Positions 56,421 through 64,000 of a stretch of 64,000 nucleotides of DNA are shown here, piece by piece. Under the pieces are notes generated by a model. The model ran no database searches, was not told the origin of the DNA, and worked only from the letters and a program-made list of their open reading frames with translations. Numbering within the stretch: position 1 is the stretch's first letter; each line of letters opens with the position of its first letter. Source of the stretch: CAVAWX01 sp963642995 (GTDB taxonomy: Bacteria > Actinomycetota > Coriobacteriia > Coriobacteriales > QAMH01); contig CAVIIZ010000003.1 in the NCBI GenBank assembly GCA_963642995.1, positions 1-64,000 of the forward strand. The letters run 5' to 3'. Both the position numbers and the translations under genes were made by a program.

Positions 56421-58082
56421 GCTGCAGTCGTTGCGGGCGCCGCAGACGCCGCAGGCGCCGCAGGCGCCGGGGGAGGGGGCGTTGCAGGCGCCGGGGACGC
56501 CGTCCGTGCCGCAGATGCCGCAAGTGCCGCAGAAAAGCTGCGATGCCTGCGCGCGCGATGGGCGGCCATGCCCGCAGGCGCCCTCGACGACGCCTTGCGC
56601 GAGGCGCTCGTGGGCGATTGCTCCCTGCACGACGCCCAGGCCGAAGCGCTGGGCAGCCTGGCAGACGGGCGCTCGACTCTGGCCGTCATGGCCACAGGCC
56701 GCGGAAAATCGCTCGTCTTCCATCTGCACGCGGCGCGCCTTGCCTTGCGCGAGGGCAAGGCTTCGGTCTTCGTCTACCCGCTGCGCGCGCTCGTCGCCGA
56801 CCAGATTCACCACCTGAAGGACACCTACGCGCGCTTCGGCCTCGTCGTGCGCCTGCTCACGGGCGAGACCCCGCAGGCGGCGCGCCAAGAGGTCTACGCG
56901 GGGCTGGCCGCCGGCGAGGTGGACGTGGTGCTGACCACCCCCGAGTACCTGTGCCTGCATGCGGGGCAGATCGCGGCCTCGTCCCGCATCGGCTTTCTCG
57001 TCGTCGACGAGGCCCATCACGTGGGATTGTCGCGCGCGGGCAACCGCCCGGCCTATGCCGAGCTGGGGCAGGCGGCCGCGCAGCTGGGAAACCCCTGCGT
57101 GCTCGCCGCGACGGCGACGGCTCCCGATTCGACCGCGCAGGCCATATGCTCGTCGCTTTCCATTTCCGATTTGGTGGTGGACGCCGCCGAGCGCGCCAAT
57201 CTGCATCTCGACGACAGGCGCGACTGCACCGGTCGCGAGGACTATCTCGCGTGCATCGTGGCGACGGAGGCGAAATGCGTGGTCTACGTGAACTCGCGCG
57301 ACGCCGCCCGAAGCCTCGCCCGCATGTTGCGCCACCGCCTGCCCGCGCTCGCGCCCCGCATCGCCTTCTACCACGCCGGCCTTTCCAAGGCAGACCGCGG
57401 CATCGTCGAGGAGGCCTTCCGCGCCGGCGAGCTGTCCTGCATCGTGGCCACGAGCGCCTTCGGCGAGGGCATCGACATCCCCGACATCGAGCATGTCGTC
57501 TTGTTCCACATGCCGTTTTCCGGCATCGAGTTCAACCAGATGAGCGGGCGGGCCGGCCGCGACGGGCGCGAGGCGTGGGTGCACCTGCTCTACGGATACG
57601 CCGACGCGCGCATCAACGAGCGCATACTGGAGGCGCTCGCCCCGGACCGCGACACGATGGCGCGCCTCTATCGCGCGCTCATGTCCTGCAGCCGAAAGAC
57701 ATGCGGTGAGGGCGGCGGCGAGTTTCGCGTCTCCGACGAGCAGCTGGCCGCACACGCGGGCAAGGCCGGGCCCGAAAGCGCCGCCACCGCGCTGGCCGTC
57801 TTCGCCGAACTGGGCTTTCTGCAGGCGGACGGCGATGCGCACGAGCGCGTGGTGCGCATGGCGGACCATCCCGCGCGCATGGAGCTGTCCGCCTCCGTGC
57901 GCTATCGCGAGGGGACAGAGCAGGTGGAGGAATTCTCGGAGTTTCGCAAATGGGCGCTGTCTGCCGACGAGCGCGCGCTGCTCGCCCGTTTCACCCATCC
58001 CATACTTCCGGATGCGGCATGCGTCTTCTCGGGCTTTGGCGCGACATCCGACGCGCCCGAAACCGTCGCGTCACATGTCTGA
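56421..58082 (+). CDS. RecQ-like superfamily 2 helicase, probable C-terminal half of a RecJ fusion
   Basis: The 553 codons after the gap begin with an Ala/Gly-rich linker, then an ATP-dependent helicase. Motifs are MATGRGKS (motif I), LVVDEAHH (motif II), ATATAP (III), IVATSAFGEGIDIPDIEHV (V) and QMSGRAGRDGR (VI). A winged-helix-like tail of about 170 residues follows. No start codon with a ribosome site is evident after the gap and the linker is open on both sides, so I infer one RecJ-helicase protein of about 1150 residues. It would couple unwinding to 5' resection. A separate gene starting at the ATG that opens MPAGALDDALREA is the alternative. Confidence 0.8.
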   Translation, partial: AAVVAGAADAAGAAGAGGGGVAGAGDAVRAADAASAAEKLRCLRARWAAMPAGALDDALREALVGDCSLHDAQAEALGSLADGRSTLAVMATGRGKSLVFHLHAARLALREGKASVFVYPLRALVADQIHHLKDTYARFGLVVRLLTGETPQAARQEVYAGLAAGEVDVVLTTPEYLCLHAGQIAASSRIGFLVVDEAHHVGLSRAGNRPAYAELGQAAAQLGNPCVLAATATAPDSTAQAICSSLSISDLVVDAAERANLHLDDRRDCTGREDYLACIVATEAKCVVYVNSRDAARSLARMLRHRLPALAPRIAFYHAGLSKADRGIVEEAFRAGELSCIVATSAFGEGIDIPDIEHVVLFHMPFSGIEFNQMSGRAGRDGREAWVHLLYGYADARINERILEALAPDRDTMARLYRALMSCSRKTCGEGGGEFRVSDEQLAAHAGKAGPESAATALAVFAELGFLQADGDAHERVVRMADHPARMELSASVRYREGTEQVEEFSEFRKWALSADERALLARFTHPILPDAACVFSGFGATSDAPETVASHV

Positions 58083-60462
58083 GGTAGAATCCCGCCCCAT
58101 GCAAAGGGAAGACGACACGAACGCCGAGCCGCGCGCGAAATCCGCGGAGGCAAACCCCGAAGACACCGCGAGCGCAGCCCGGCGGGCCGTCGAGCGCGCG
58201 CGGGCCTACGACGCGCAACAGGCCCTGGACGGTTTCGACAAGCTCGTGGCCATCGCCGCCGACTATCTGAGCGAAGACGAGCTCGACCGCATCGCCGACG
58301 CCCACGACTTCGCCGTCGCCGCCCACGACGGGCAGCGCCGCAAGTCCGGCGAGCCTTTCATCGTTCACCCCGTCGAGGTGGCCATCATCTTGGCCGAGCT
58401 GCACATGGACCCCGACACTTTGCGCGCCGCGCTCTTGCACGACACGGTAGAAGACACCGACTTCACCCTCGACGACGTGCGCGAGCGCTTCGGCGACACG
58501 GTGGCCGAGCTGGTAGACGGCGTGACCAAGATCTCCAACATCGAGGTCGAGTCGCTGTCCGAGACCCAGGTGCGCACCTTGCGCAAGATGCTCGTCGCCA
58601 TGAGCCGCGACATACGCGTCATCGTCATCAAGCTGGCCGACCGCCTGCACAACATGCGCACCCTCATGGCCTTGCGCGAGGACCGCCGCATCTTCAAAGC
58701 CAAGGAGACCATGGAGATCTACGCGCCGTTGGCCAACCGCCTGGGGATGGGGTCGATCAAATGGGAGCTCGAAGACCTCGCCTTCTTCTATTTGGAACCT
58801 GCCAAATACCAGCAGGTGCAAAAGATGGTGTCTGAAACGCGCGAGGGCCGCGAGGCCTACCTGGAGCGCGTGGTGGGCATATTGCGCGACGAGCTGGACC
58901 GCGTGGGCCTGGCCGACGCCAAGATATACGGCCGCCCGAAGCACCTCTACAGCATCTACCAGAAGATGTCGATGCGCCGCAAGGACTTCGACGAGATATA
59001 CGATTTGATCGGCGTGCGCATCATCGTGGAGTCCGTTTCGGCGTGCTACAGCTCCCTTGGCGCCGTGCACAACCTGTGGCATCCCATGCCGGGGCGTTTC
59101 AAGGACTACATCGCCATGCCCAAGTTCAACATGTACCAGTCGTTGCACACGACGGTCATAGGGCCTGCCGGCCGCCCCCTCGAGATCCAGATCCGCACCG
59201 AGGACATGCACCGCATGAACGAGTACGGCGTCGCGGCGCACTGGCGCTACAAGGAAGGCGGCGCGGACGGCGCGGGCGGCAAAGACAGGCGCAGCTTCGA
59301 CCAGAAGCTCACATGGCTTGCCGAGATGCTCGACTGGCAGCAGGAGATGGAAGACCCGCGCGAGTTCATGGACTCGTTGAAGGTGGACCTCTTTGAAAAC
59401 GAGGTTTTCGCCTTCACCCCGAAAGGCGAGGTGATCAGCCTGCGCGCCGCGGCCACGCCGCTCGATTTCGCCTACTCCATCCACACCGAGGTGGGAAACC
59501 ATTGCGTGGGCGCGAAGGTGAACGGCTCGATCGTGCCGCTCACCTACACGCTGCAAAACGGCGACCGCGTCGAGATCCTCACGCAGAAAAACGCGAGCCC
59601 CTCGCTGGACTGGGTGAACATCGCGCGCACGCCGCGCGCCCGCGCAAAGATCCGCACCTACTTCTCAAAGGCCTCGCGCAACGACGACCTGGAACGCGGA
59701 CGCGACTTCATCTTGAAGGAGGTGCGCAAAGACGGCCTGGGCGCGGGCTCGGCCAAAGTGCTGAAGATGCTCGACGAGGTGGCCTCGGAGCTGAGCTTTG
59801 CCTCGGCCGACGAGATGATGGTGGCCGTGGGCGCGGGCAAGCTCTCGCCCAAGCAGGTCTCGCATCGCGTCATGCGCGTGATGAGCAAGGCGAGCGCGCA
59901 GACGGCCGACCCCTTGTCGCAGGTGAGGGTGCCCGCCGCGAAGGCGTCTTCGCACGGCAAGGGGCGCAAGCGCAACAACGCCGGCGTGGAGGTGACAGGC
60001 CTCGACGACGTGTTCGTGCGCCTGTCGCGTTGCTGCAACCCGGTGCCGGGCGACGAGATCATCGGGTTCATCACCCGCGGCCGCGGCGTGTCCGTGCATC
60101 GTGCGGACTGCCCGAACGCCAAGGACCTGACGCGCAGCCCGGAGCGCATGATCGAGGTGGCGTGGGAAAAGGACGTGCGTTCCAGCTACCAGGTCGAGAT
60201 TTTCGTCGAGGCCATCGACCGGCTGCGCCTGCTGCAAGACATCGTCGTCTTCCTGGCCGACCAGGGCGTCAACATCGTGTCGTGCGCGACCACGACGCAC
60301 AACGACGATATAGTGGAGATGCGTTTCCTGTTCGAGATGTCGGACACGGAACGCATCGAGGAGATACTGCACAACCTGCTCACGGTGGACGGCGTTTTCG
60401 GCGCCAAGCGCATGCTGCCCGCCCCGGGCGCGAAAAAGGGGAAGGGGAAGAAGGGCCGATGA
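58075..60462 (+). CDS. rel: Bifunctional (p)ppGpp synthetase/hydrolase (Rel)
   Basis: The protein has 795 residues from this start. The hydrolase HD domain is intact (HPVEVAIILAEL, ALLHDTVEDT). The synthetase has GRPKHLYSIYQKM, YDLIGVRIIV and PKFNMYQSLHTTVIGP, followed by TGS (FTPKGEVISL), helical, zinc-finger-like (SRCCNPVPGDEI) and ACT domains. It sets the stringent response alarmone level. The ATG at 58075 overlaps the helicase end by eight bases and lacks a ribosome site. A second ATG at 58099 lies nine bases after a TAGAAT (58085-58090), so a leaderless start there is plausible. Confidence 0.95.
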   Translation: MSEVESRPMQREDDTNAEPRAKSAEANPEDTASAARRAVERARAYDAQQALDGFDKLVAIAADYLSEDELDRIADAHDFAVAAHDGQRRKSGEPFIVHPVEVAIILAELHMDPDTLRAALLHDTVEDTDFTLDDVRERFGDTVAELVDGVTKISNIEVESLSETQVRTLRKMLVAMSRDIRVIVIKLADRLHNMRTLMALREDRRIFKAKETMEIYAPLANRLGMGSIKWELEDLAFFYLEPAKYQQVQKMVSETREGREAYLERVVGILRDELDRVGLADAKIYGRPKHLYSIYQKMSMRRKDFDEIYDLIGVRIIVESVSACYSSLGAVHNLWHPMPGRFKDYIAMPKFNMYQSLHTTVIGPAGRPLEIQIRTEDMHRMNEYGVAAHWRYKEGGADGAGGKDRRSFDQKLTWLAEMLDWQQEMEDPREFMDSLKVDLFENEVFAFTPKGEVISLRAAATPLDFAYSIHTEVGNHCVGAKVNGSIVPLTYTLQNGDRVEILTQKNASPSLDWVNIARTPRARAKIRTYFSKASRNDDLERGRDFILKEVRKDGLGAGSAKVLKMLDEVASELSFASADEMMVAVGAGKLSPKQVSHRVMRVMSKASAQTADPLSQVRVPAAKASSHGKGRKRNNAGVEVTGLDDVFVRLSRCCNPVPGDEIIGFITRGRGVSVHRADCPNAKDLTRSPERMIEVAWEKDVRSSYQVEIFVEAIDRLRLLQDIVVFLADQGVNIVSCATTTHNDDIVEMRFLFEMSDTERIEEILHNLLTVDGVFGAKRMLPAPGAKKGKGKKGR

Positions 60463-61076
60463 AGGTGGAGACGCGGGTCGTGGGGCCGATAGGGGAGAAC
60501 TGCTATCTGGTGCAAGATTGCGGCGAGCTTCTGGTCGTGGATCCGGGCGACGAGCTGGATCGCATCATGTCGGCCGTCGCGCGCAGGCCGGTGAGGAAAA
60601 TCGTCTTGACGCACGGGCATTGGGACCATATCGGCGCCGCGGCGGGGCTGTCGGCGAAAACCGGCGCGCGCATAGCGGCGGGCAGGGAAGACGCGCATGC
60701 CATCGAGACCTGCGAGGAGGAAAGCGTGCGCAAGAGCCCCTACGGGATGCCCGCCGTGGGGGAGCTTTTGAAAGACGGCGACAGCGTGAACATCGGTTTC
60801 GTCTCGTTTCGCGTGATCGCGACGCCCGGCCACACGCCGGGGTCGATCTGCCTCTACAGCGCCGCGCAAAAGGCGCTTTTTGCGGGCGACACCCTGTTCG
60901 CGGGCGGGCGCTATGGGCGCACGGATCTGGCGGGCGGCAGTTTCGAGGCCATCTGCGCGTCGATGCGCGGGAAACTTGCCGGCATCCCCGACGACGTGAA
61001 CATCTACTGCGGGCACGGACAGCCCACGACCATGGGCGCCGAGCGCGCGCTGAACCCGTACCTCGCGCGGGCATGA
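60459..61076 (+). CDS. MBL-fold metallohydrolase (glyoxalase II-like)
   Basis: The 205-residue protein has the zinc-binding HxHxDH motif (THGHWDHIG; His52, His54, Asp56, His57), TPGHTPGSICLY, FAGDTLFAGGRYGRTDL and a final CGHGQPTT. This subgroup includes hydroxyacylglutathione-hydrolase-like thioesterases that commonly follow rel in Gram-positive genomes; the substrate is not known. Its ATG overlaps the rel stop as ATGA and GAAGGGCCG serves as ribosome site, so it is coupled to rel. Confidence 0.9.
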   Translation: MKVETRVVGPIGENCYLVQDCGELLVVDPGDELDRIMSAVARRPVRKIVLTHGHWDHIGAAAGLSAKTGARIAAGREDAHAIETCEEESVRKSPYGMPAVGELLKDGDSVNIGFVSFRVIATPGHTPGSICLYSAAQKALFAGDTLFAGGRYGRTDLAGGSFEAICASMRGKLAGIPDDVNIYCGHGQPTTMGAERALNPYLARA

Positions 61077-61166
61077 TTTCCGAAATGCGCCTCATCAGGC
61101 TCGCCTTGCGGTTGCAAGTCGCGTCGTTCATGCCCCTGCCACCCGTGTGCGCCCCTTTCGGGCAAT

Positions 61167-61192
61167 GAAAAAGCCGCCCCCGAAAGGACGGC
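61167..61192 (-). terminator. Second terminator downstream of the tRNA-Asn/Val operon
   Basis: On the minus strand GCCGTCC pairs with GGGCGGC (one wobble) and is followed by TTTTTC. It lies about 80 bases beyond the first tRNA terminator. Confidence 0.5.
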
Positions 61193-61274
61193 CTGCACAC
61201 ATTCGCGGCGCGCAAGACCTGGAGAAGCGGGCGTAGCCGTGCGCGATTTGCAGATTTCCGTTTTCCGACCCCTT

Positions 61275-61317
61275 GGAAAAAAGAAGCAGGCCAGACGCTT
61301 TACCCCGTCCGACCTGC
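61275..61317 (-). terminator. Terminator of the tRNA-Asn/Val operon
   Basis: A 12-bp stem with two wobble pairs (GCAGGTCGGACG with CGTCTGGCCTGC) and the loop GGGTAAAG, then TTCTTTTTTCC, 11 bases past the end of tRNA-Val. Confidence 0.8.
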
Positions 61318-61327
61318 GGTTTTACGA

Positions 61328-61402
61328 TGGTGGGCGTTGCTGGTTTCGAACCAGCGACCTCTGCCGTGTGAAGGCAGCGCTCTCCCGCTGAGCTAAACGC
61401 CC
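61328..61402 (-). tRNA. tRNA-Val (anticodon CAC)
   Basis: The 75-base cloverleaf has acceptor GGGCGTT pairing with AACGCCC, anticodon stem CTGCC/GGCAG with loop TTCACAC (CAC), T-arm GCTGGTTCGAAACCAGC and an encoded CCA. It is the second tRNA of a two-gene transcript. Confidence 0.96.
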
Positions 61403-61447
61403 GCATCTTCAAAGGGGGCGCCCCGAAAGGAACCCCCTTGAAAAGGC

Positions 61448-61522
61448 TGGCTCCCCGGGCAGGACTCGAACCTGCAACAACTCGATTAACAGTCGAGGGC
61501 TCTGCCATTGAGCTACCGAGGA
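61448..61522 (-). tRNA. tRNA-Asn (anticodon GTT)
   Basis: The 75-base cloverleaf has acceptor TCCTCGG pairing with CCGGGGA, anticodon loop CTGTTAA (GTT), T-arm GCAGGTTCGAGTCCTGC and an encoded CCA. It is 45 bases upstream of tRNA-Val on the same strand. Confidence 0.96.
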
Positions 61523-61549
61523 ATGCATGCGCGCTTCGCGCAAGACGGC

Positions 61550-61577
61550 ATAGTAGCATAAAACGGGCGCGTGGCAA
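61550..61577 (-). promoter_or_regulatory. Promoter of the tRNA-Asn/Val operon
   Basis: On the minus strand TTGCCA (61577-61572), a 16-base spacer and TACTAT (61555-61550), the latter preceded by TGC. Transcription would begin near 61543, about 20 bases before tRNA-Asn. Confidence 0.65.
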
Positions 61578-61707
61578 GGAATATTGCCGGACTTCTTTTG
61601 CCCATCGCAATTGGCTTTCGCACGCACGCTTCCATGCGCGGATGCGGGCTTCTCATGCGTGCGGGCATTTTGCGCGCGCCCGGGCGTCGACGGCCGCTTT
61701 TCCGTGT

Positions 61708-61748
61708 GATAATGAATGCGGTTTTCAAAAGATGGTTTTCGAGAAAAC
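61708..61748 (+). promoter_or_regulatory. Candidate promoter and palindromic operator upstream of 61777
   Basis: GATAAT (61708-61713) after TGT could be a -10. About 20 bases on, GTTTTC-GA-GAAAAC (61735-61748) is a perfect palindrome in an AT-rich patch between promoter and start, a fitting place for a repressor site. Confidence 0.35.
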
Positions 61749-61776
61749 GAGATGTCGATATGGCGAGGGGGCTTGT

Positions 61777-62724
61777 ATGCGCAAGACGAGTGACGGGCAG
61801 GCATCGGCTTTCGGGGAGGGTGCTGCTGCGTTTGCCTGCGACGATGCGACGGACGGGCGGGCTGAAACCGGGCGGTCTGTCGTCGGGGCGCACTCGAAGC
61901 CCGAAGTCGCGGGTGAAGGCGATGGGGCGGTGCTCGAGGCGCTTGCCCGGGCGGCGCGTGCCCAAAGGGAATCTGCGGGCTTCGGCTCCGGCGTCGAAGG
62001 GGCGCATAGCATAGGCGCCGTCCGTGACATCGGGGCGCACGGCGCAGACGCCCTCCTGAGCGAGCCTTACCCTACAAAGGAGGCCGTCCGTGACATCGGG
62101 GCGCACGGCGCAGACGCCGTCCGGGATGCCGAGACCCCTGCCGCCCCGAGGAAAAAGGCCGGGAAGCGCACGGCGATAATCGCGACCTGCGCCGTCGCGT
62201 GCCTCGTGCTGCTAGGCGCCCTCGTCTGCGTGTTCTTGTCTTCTCCCGCGCCCGGAAGCGACGCGGCGAAGACGGTGGAGAAGGCCTTGGGCAACGCGAG
62301 GTCCGCGAACAGCTCGACGATCGCGCAGCTGGTCGAAAACGACATGGGCGAGAGCTTTTCCAGATACGGCATCGACGCGGCCGCGCTGGCTTCGTGGTTG
62401 AAGGAGGACATGAGCTACACGGTGACGAAGCTGGACGAGCAGAAGAACACGGCCACCGTCACGGTGAAGGCGACCTGCCATGATTTGTCCCAGTTCCAAG
62501 AATGCGTCACCGCGGTGGCAAAGGAAGCGGCCTCCTCTGCGGATTTCCAAAACGTCACGTCGGCAGAAGACGCCTACAAGCTCATCGGCGCCAAGGCCTT
62601 CGAGCGTGCGAAAAGCGAGTCGCCGGCAAGCAAGAACTTTGAAGTGAGGGTCGTGAAGCAAGGCGAGAACTGGGAGCTGACAAGCGAGGACGAGGCGGGC
62701 ATCTTCTCGCGGCTGTGGGGGTGA
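61777..62724 (+). CDS. Single-pass membrane protein with internal 22-residue repeat and extracytoplasmic domain
   Basis: I cannot assign a function. The 315-residue protein has a low-complexity cytoplasmic part (1-128) containing two copies of AVRDIGAHGADA 22 residues apart, and one membrane helix (about 131-154). An extracytoplasmic alpha/beta domain of about 155 residues follows (VEKALGNARSANSSTIAQLVEND through VRVVKQGENWELT) that resembles DUF4878/DUF5105-type lipoprotein folds. GAGGGGG precedes the ATG at 61777. A terminator follows. Anchoring or sensing roles are possible. Confidence 0.75.
   Translation: MRKTSDGQASAFGEGAAAFACDDATDGRAETGRSVVGAHSKPEVAGEGDGAVLEALARAARAQRESAGFGSGVEGAHSIGAVRDIGAHGADALLSEPYPTKEAVRDIGAHGADAVRDAETPAAPRKKAGKRTAIIATCAVACLVLLGALVCVFLSSPAPGSDAAKTVEKALGNARSANSSTIAQLVENDMGESFSRYGIDAAALASWLKEDMSYTVTKLDEQKNTATVTVKATCHDLSQFQECVTAVAKEAASSADFQNVTSAEDAYKLIGAKAFERAKSESPASKNFEVRVVKQGENWELTSEDEAGIFSRLWG
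62017..62118 (+). repeat. Perfect 36-bp direct repeat inside the membrane protein gene
   Basis: Bases 62017-62052 and 62083-62118 are identical (starting GCCGTCCGTGACATCGGGGC) and 66 bases apart, which keeps the reading frame. A partial third copy (GCCGTCCGGGA) follows. Identity with no silent changes suggests a recent duplication. Confidence 0.85.
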
Positions 62725-62768
62725 GGCGGCCCGTCCTCGCGCGCGGCGCACACGAAAGGGTAGGGGAA

Positions 62769-62803
62769 AAGCCCCGGTTTTCCCCGTGGGAAGGCCGGGG
62801 CTT
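62769..62803. terminator. Bidirectional terminator between convergent genes
   Basis: AAGCCCCGG pairs with CCGGGGCTT across a 17-base loop. On the minus strand it is followed by TTTTCCCC and on the plus strand by CGCTTTG. It serves the GH25 gene and probably the 61.8-62.7 kb gene. Confidence 0.7.
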
Positions 62804-62843
62804 CGCTTTGCCCCCACCGTTTCGACGCCTTGCTTTCCCCGCT

Positions 62844-64000
62844 CTAGGAGCTGCGCCCCTGCGCCCACGCGTCCCAGTCGGCGGCCGAACCGTAGAATTT
62901 GTTCAGGTCCAGCAGCCCGCCTCCGCCGCCGACGTCTCCCTGGCTCGTGTATTGCCTGCACACGCAGGTGTAGGCGCCCTCGTTCCAGGGGCGGTCCTGG
63001 TAGCCCGTCGTGTTGTAGTTCGCGTACTGCGCGATCCACAGCGGACCGGAATAGTGGTGCGAGATGCTCTGGCTGACATAGGTCCACGCGGTCTTGCCCG
63101 TGCGGTTTCTCACCTGCGCGCGCCACCGGTTCGTCCACCACGCGCCGTTTTCGGCATATGCCCTGTTCTGCACGCGCTCCCAGTCGATTATCAACACGGC
63201 GCGCCCGAGGAAGTCGCCGATCTGGTTCACGAAGAAATTCGCCTCGTCTTCGGGGCTGTCGCCCGCCGCGTAGTGGTACAGCCCGAGCTTCTTGCCCGAG
63301 TTCAGCGTCGCTTGCGCCCACTGCCGCCAGTAGGGGTTGGTGTAGCTCGTGCCTTGCGAGACCTTCACGATGACGAAGTCCGCGTCCACCGACCATATGT
63401 CGATGCCCGCCTGCCACGAGGCGATGTCGATGCCGCGCAGGCTCCTCCTCGCGTCGTAGCTCGTCGGGGTGAAGCGCCAGCCCTGGGCCTTGGTGCCGTT
63501 GGCGGCGTAGACTTGGATGTTGGTCTCGTTGGCCGTGCGCGCGCCTGCCACATCGAGGCGCAACGAGGTCTTCAGCACCGAAGCGATGGTGAAGTACCCG
63601 GACGCCGACCAGTAGACGCGCCACTTCTGCGCCTTCGTCGAGTTGCGCGTCCACAGCTGCACGTTCGCCCCGCTGCGTGCCGAGCCGCCCGTCACGTCGA
63701 GGGCAAGCCCCGACCCCGCGTTCACGATGGTGTAGCTCGCCTTGTCGGAATTCAAGACGAAGAGCCATTTCTGCGTGTCGTAGGTGGACTTCGTCGTCAG
63801 GGACACGTTCGTGCCGACCGAGGTGCGCGCGTGGGCGGCGCCGACGATCGTCTTGTTGCTGAGCGCCGAGACGATGGCGAAGTACGCATCCGGCTCGACG
63901 GCGTAGGCCCGCGCCAGCTTCCAGCGCTGCGCCTTGGCGTTGTTCCATTTCCAGGTTTGCACGGTGTTGCCGTCTGTCGTCACCGCGCCCGAAAGGTCGA
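62844..64000 (-). CDS. GH25 lysozyme with N-terminal ricin-type repeats (partial at window end)
   Basis: The frame runs off the window at base 64000, so the N-terminus is missing. The visible protein has at least four ricin-B-like beta-trefoil repeats with QxW-type motifs (AQRWKL, TQKWLF, AQKWRV, AQGWRF). A C-terminal GH25 muramidase domain follows: RGIDIASWQAGIDI, VDADFVIVKVSQGTSY, LGLYHYAAGD and the catalytic DxE in LIIDWERVQN. GH25 enzymes cut the glycan backbone of peptidoglycan, and ricin-type repeats bind carbohydrate, so this is probably a secreted wall hydrolase or surface-targeted lysin. A terminator lies about 40 bases after its stop. Confidence 0.9.
   Translation of the reverse strand, partial: DLSGAVTTDGNTVQTWKWNNAKAQRWKLARAYAVEPDAYFAIVSALSNKTIVGAAHARTSVGTNVSLTTKSTYDTQKWLFVLNSDKASYTIVNAGSGLALDVTGGSARSGANVQLWTRNSTKAQKWRVYWSASGYFTIASVLKTSLRLDVAGARTANETNIQVYAANGTKAQGWRFTPTSYDARRSLRGIDIASWQAGIDIWSVDADFVIVKVSQGTSYTNPYWRQWAQATLNSGKKLGLYHYAAGDSPEDEANFFVNQIGDFLGRAVLIIDWERVQNRAYAENGAWWTNRWRAQVRNRTGKTAWTYVSQSISHHYSGPLWIAQYANYNTTGYQDRPWNEGAYTCVCRQYTSQGDVGGGGGLLDLNKFYGSAADWDAWAQGRSS

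Noticed and set aside
62017..62118. Possible CRISPR from the perfect 36-bp repeat
   Set aside because: Only two full copies with a 30-base interval, inside a coding frame that stays open.

Overview
The window looks like a chromosomal segment from a high-GC Gram-positive bacterium, most likely Actinomycetota, class Coriobacteriia (Eggerthellaceae-like). The reasons are GC-rich codon use with long spurious antisense frames, a Tat-exported amidohydrolase lipoprotein, cell-wall-binding-repeat-2 and GH25 surface proteins, Ala/Pro-rich protein linkers, and an alaS-ruvX-mltG-yqeG-aroE run. The taxonomic placement is inference; there is no rRNA here. Two runs of ten N (11093-11102 and 56409-56418) are assembly gaps, and both interrupt a gene.

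Layout. 1-3.4 kb: an orphan type I restriction R-subunit-like protein. 3.5-7.0 kb (minus): azlC-azlD followed by one uninterrupted frame encoding biotin ligase plus MoeA. 7.2-12.5 kb (plus): an L,D-transpeptidase, a LarC-like domain protein coupled to a lidless Hsp70, and a K+ channel with an extra membrane domain. 12.6-16.6 kb (minus): a large mosaic surface protein.

16.8-26.1 kb is the most interesting part. It is a complete RiPP (ribosomally made, post-translationally modified peptide) locus: three radical SAM/SPASM enzymes, a 102-residue Nif11-type precursor with a GG cleavage site and a four-cysteine core, a C39 peptidase/ABC exporter, a second ABC exporter of the NHLM type, and a 60-residue protein that looks like only the membrane anchor of the HlyD-type adaptor. 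The precursor has its own candidate extended -10 promoter and a strong terminator. I infer that the three enzymes modify the cysteine-rich core, the C39 domain cuts after the GG, and the two exporters deliver the product. The chemistry and target are unknown.

26.2-33.3 kb: Tat amidohydrolase, a MacB-like ABC/permease fusion with degraded ATPase motifs, and its membrane partner. 33.3-35.2 kb: aminotransferase, tRNA-Leu and a 6S RNA upstream of rarA. 35.3-46.8 kb: housekeeping genes (rarA, alaS, ruvX, mltG, yqeG, aroE, ligA, lepB). 47-49.5 kb: tRNA-Arg and a tandem pair of WYL regulators resembling PafB/PafC. 49.7-51.1 kb: rpsT, rplS, rnhB. 51.2-61.1 kb: secD-secF-recJ-helicase-rel-metallohydrolase as one tightly packed run. 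61.1-64 kb: a tRNA-Asn/tRNA-Val operon, a membrane-anchored protein with internal repeats, and a partial GH25 lysozyme with ricin-type repeats.

Several promoters share the extended -10 form TGC-TAnnnT. A few genes appear to start at or next to their transcription start, so leaderless mRNAs are likely in this organism.
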